A stretch of DNA of 6,287 bases from Clostridiales bacterium. Its GTDB lineage: Bacteria > Bacillota > Clostridia > Lachnospirales > Lachnospiraceae. Shown here piece by piece: positions 5,318 through 6,287 of the stretch. The position numbers and the translations under genes were made by a program. The notes below the pieces were generated by a model, which saw nothing but the letters and a program-made list of their open reading frames with translations, was not told the DNA's origin and did not search any database. The DNA lies in NCBI GenBank assembly GCA_021199135.1, contig JAJQIQ010000057.1, forward strand, positions 1 through 6,287, written 5' to 3'. The number at the start of each line of letters is the position of its first letter. The stretch's first letter is position 1.

Positions 5318-6169
5318 ATGAAGAAGAAAATTTTGGCAGCAGTTTTGACAGTCGCACTCGGCGCATCGCTTTTCGCGGGCTGCGGCTCGACAGATTCCAA
5401 GAGCAGCGGAAGCACCACGGACAGCGGGGAACTTACCACGATAAAGGTGGCGGCGTCCCCGACTCCACATGCGGAAATCCTGGAGTACGTTAAGCCAATT
5501 CTTGAGGAGGAGGGATACGAACTCGAGGTGACGGAGTACGAGGATTACATTCAGCCGAACGAGGTGGTTGTGAGCGGGGAATTTGACGCGAACTATTTCC
5601 AGCATGTGCCTTACCTTGAGAGTTACAATGAGGAGAAGGGCACGGACCTCGTGGTCGCGGGCAAGATTCACTATGAGCCGTTCGGCATTTACCCGGGCAC
5701 GAAAGACAGCCTTGACGACATCTCGGACGGGGACACCATCGCGGTGCCAAACGACACGACCAATGAGGCAAGGGCTCTGCTTCTGCTGCAGGACAATGGC
5801 ATCTTGACGCTGAAAGACGGCGCGGGGCTTGACGCCACGGTAAATGACATCGAGGACAATCCTTACAACCTCAAGATCGAGGAGCTCGAGGCGGCCCAGG
5901 TGGCGCGTGTCGTTGACGAGGTGGAGTATGTGGTCTTAAACGGAAACTACGCTATGGAGGCAGGCTTCTCGGTCGGCCAGGATGCCATCGCCTATGAGCA
6001 AGAGGATTCCGAGGCGGCGCAGACCTATGTGAACGTGATCGCCGTGCAGTCCGGGCACGAGGACGACCCGGGAATCCAGGCCCTTGTGTCTGCCTTGAAG
6101 TCGGAGGATGTCCAGAACTGGATTGAGGAGAATTACGACGGGGCTGTGATTCCGTATACTGGGGATTGA
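5318..6169 (+). CDS. metQ: Methionine-binding lipoprotein MetQ (NLPA family)
   Basis: A 283-residue membrane-anchored receptor that delivers methionine to MetNI. The signal peptide M-K-K-K-I-L-A-A-V-L ends in the lipobox F19-A-G-C22, followed by a Ser/Thr/Asp linker to about residue 40. NLPA-family motifs are V44-A-A-S-P-T-P-H-A-E-I-L-E56, D90-A-N-Y-F-Q-H-V-P-Y-L-E101, I141-A-V-P-N-D-T-T-N-E-A-R-A-L-L-L-L157 and L207-N-G-N-Y-A-M-E-A-G216. The asparagine of this last motif corresponds to a ligand-contacting residue in characterised MetQ proteins. The ATG at 5318 has AAGGAGG eight bases upstream. Other NLPA proteins can bind D-methionine, dipeptides or S-methylcysteine, so the exact ligand is not proved, but the metN-metI-metQ order makes methionine the strong choice. 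It is the last recognisable gene of the operon. Confidence 0.95.
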   Translation: MKKKILAAVLTVALGASLFAGCGSTDSKSSGSTTDSGELTTIKVAASPTPHAEILEYVKPILEEEGYELEVTEYEDYIQPNEVVVSGEFDANYFQHVPYLESYNEEKGTDLVVAGKIHYEPFGIYPGTKDSLDDISDGDTIAVPNDTTNEARALLLLQDNGILTLKDGAGLDATVNDIEDNPYNLKIEELEAAQVARVVDEVEYVVLNGNYAMEAGFSVGQDAIAYEQEDSEAAQTYVNVIAVQSGHEDDPGIQALVSALKSEDVQNWIEENYDGAVIPYTGD

Positions 6170-6287
6170 TAAGATTCGGCATCGCAGTCGACACCCGCGA
6201 TCGCAGCATGAACGTAAGGGCACCGAAAACGGACCCCAAGGCCATGGCCTGTTCTTCAAGGCTTCCGGAAAATGGCTGCGGGGTCTT
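6170..6287. other. Tail after metQ: no recognisable gene
   Basis: Several frames stay open on both strands through these 118 bases, as expected for GC-rich DNA, but none gives a protein I recognise or a start with a ribosome binding site. The tail holds an 8-base palindrome GCGATCGC (6197-6204), a 12-base palindrome AGGCCATGGCCT (6239-6250) and a longer imperfect hairpin described separately. Confidence 0.5.
6232..6285 (+). terminator. Imperfect long hairpin downstream of metQ, possible terminator cut by the window edge
   Basis: The left arm at 6232-6245 and right arm at 6272-6285 pair as six bases (GACCCC with GGGGTC), a 3x3 internal loop, then five bases (GCCAT with ATGGC). The right arm is followed by TT and then the window ends, so a T-run cannot be confirmed. 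It lies 60 bases after the metQ stop, a plausible place for an operon terminator. The loop of about 26 bases is large for a simple intrinsic terminator, so a chance repeat or other RNA structure is also possible. Confidence 0.3.

Noticed and set aside
6239..6250. 12-base perfect palindrome AGGCCATGGCCT as a stand-alone terminator
   Set aside because: It has no loop to form a hairpin and is followed by TGTTCTT, not a T-run. It is more likely chance or part of the larger structure.
5952..6287. Minus-strand open frame running in from the right edge, possibly the end of a convergent gene
   Set aside because: The frame stays open, but its product is not recognisable and it would run deep into metQ antisense. 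A gene ending there would need sequence beyond the window to support it.
1..6287. Mobile elements, CRISPR arrays, tRNA or rRNA genes
   Set aside because: No transposase, direct-repeat array, terminal inverted repeats or RNA gene signature was seen on either strand.

Overview
The window looks like chromosomal DNA from a Gram-positive anaerobe of the Clostridia, most likely Lachnospiraceae. This rests on the strong AGGAGG-type ribosome binding sites, frequent TTG and GTG starts, two lipoprotein-anchored binding proteins with C-G-S after the lipobox, a clostridial-type TSCPD protein, and GC-rich genes around an AT-rich control region. The taxonomic call is an inference from style, not from a marker gene.

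Left side (1-437, minus strand): a two-gene unit. The first gene encodes a small four-cysteine TSCPD-domain protein. Thirty bases downstream lies the start of a MarR/OhrR-type peroxide-sensing repressor, cut off by the window edge; its reactive cysteine and two supporting tyrosines are visible. The unit has its own promoter (-35 at 502-507, -10 at 480-485). A near-perfect OhrR-type operator (471-485, one mismatch to TACAATTNAATTGTA) lies over the -10, so an autoregulated, thiol-responsive unit is predicted.

Centre (438-631): a divergent control region with two back-to-back sigma-A-type promoters. The rightward one (TTGACA-N17-TAAAAT, 549-577) has an A/T tract upstream and a 27-bp imperfect dyad lying across its -35. 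It drives a run of seven genes with small overlaps or gaps of at most 21 bases.

Right side (632-6169, plus strand): two complete ABC importers in one probable operon. The first (permease, permease, ATPase, lipoprotein) is of the polar amino acid family. Its binding protein resembles the CjaA-type cysteine-binding proteins, so cysteine or cystine is the best substrate guess. The second is a canonical metN-metI-metQ methionine importer. Together they form a sulfur amino acid uptake operon. No SAM riboswitch or T-box is visible, so control is probably by a DNA-binding repressor at the single upstream promoter.

Tail (6170-6287): 118 bases with no recognisable gene. A long imperfect hairpin ends at the window edge and may be the operon terminator, but the sequence stops too early to tell. 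The transport genes are well-known families. The less ordinary part is the OhrR/TSCPD unit and the layered operators between it and the sulfur amino acid importers.
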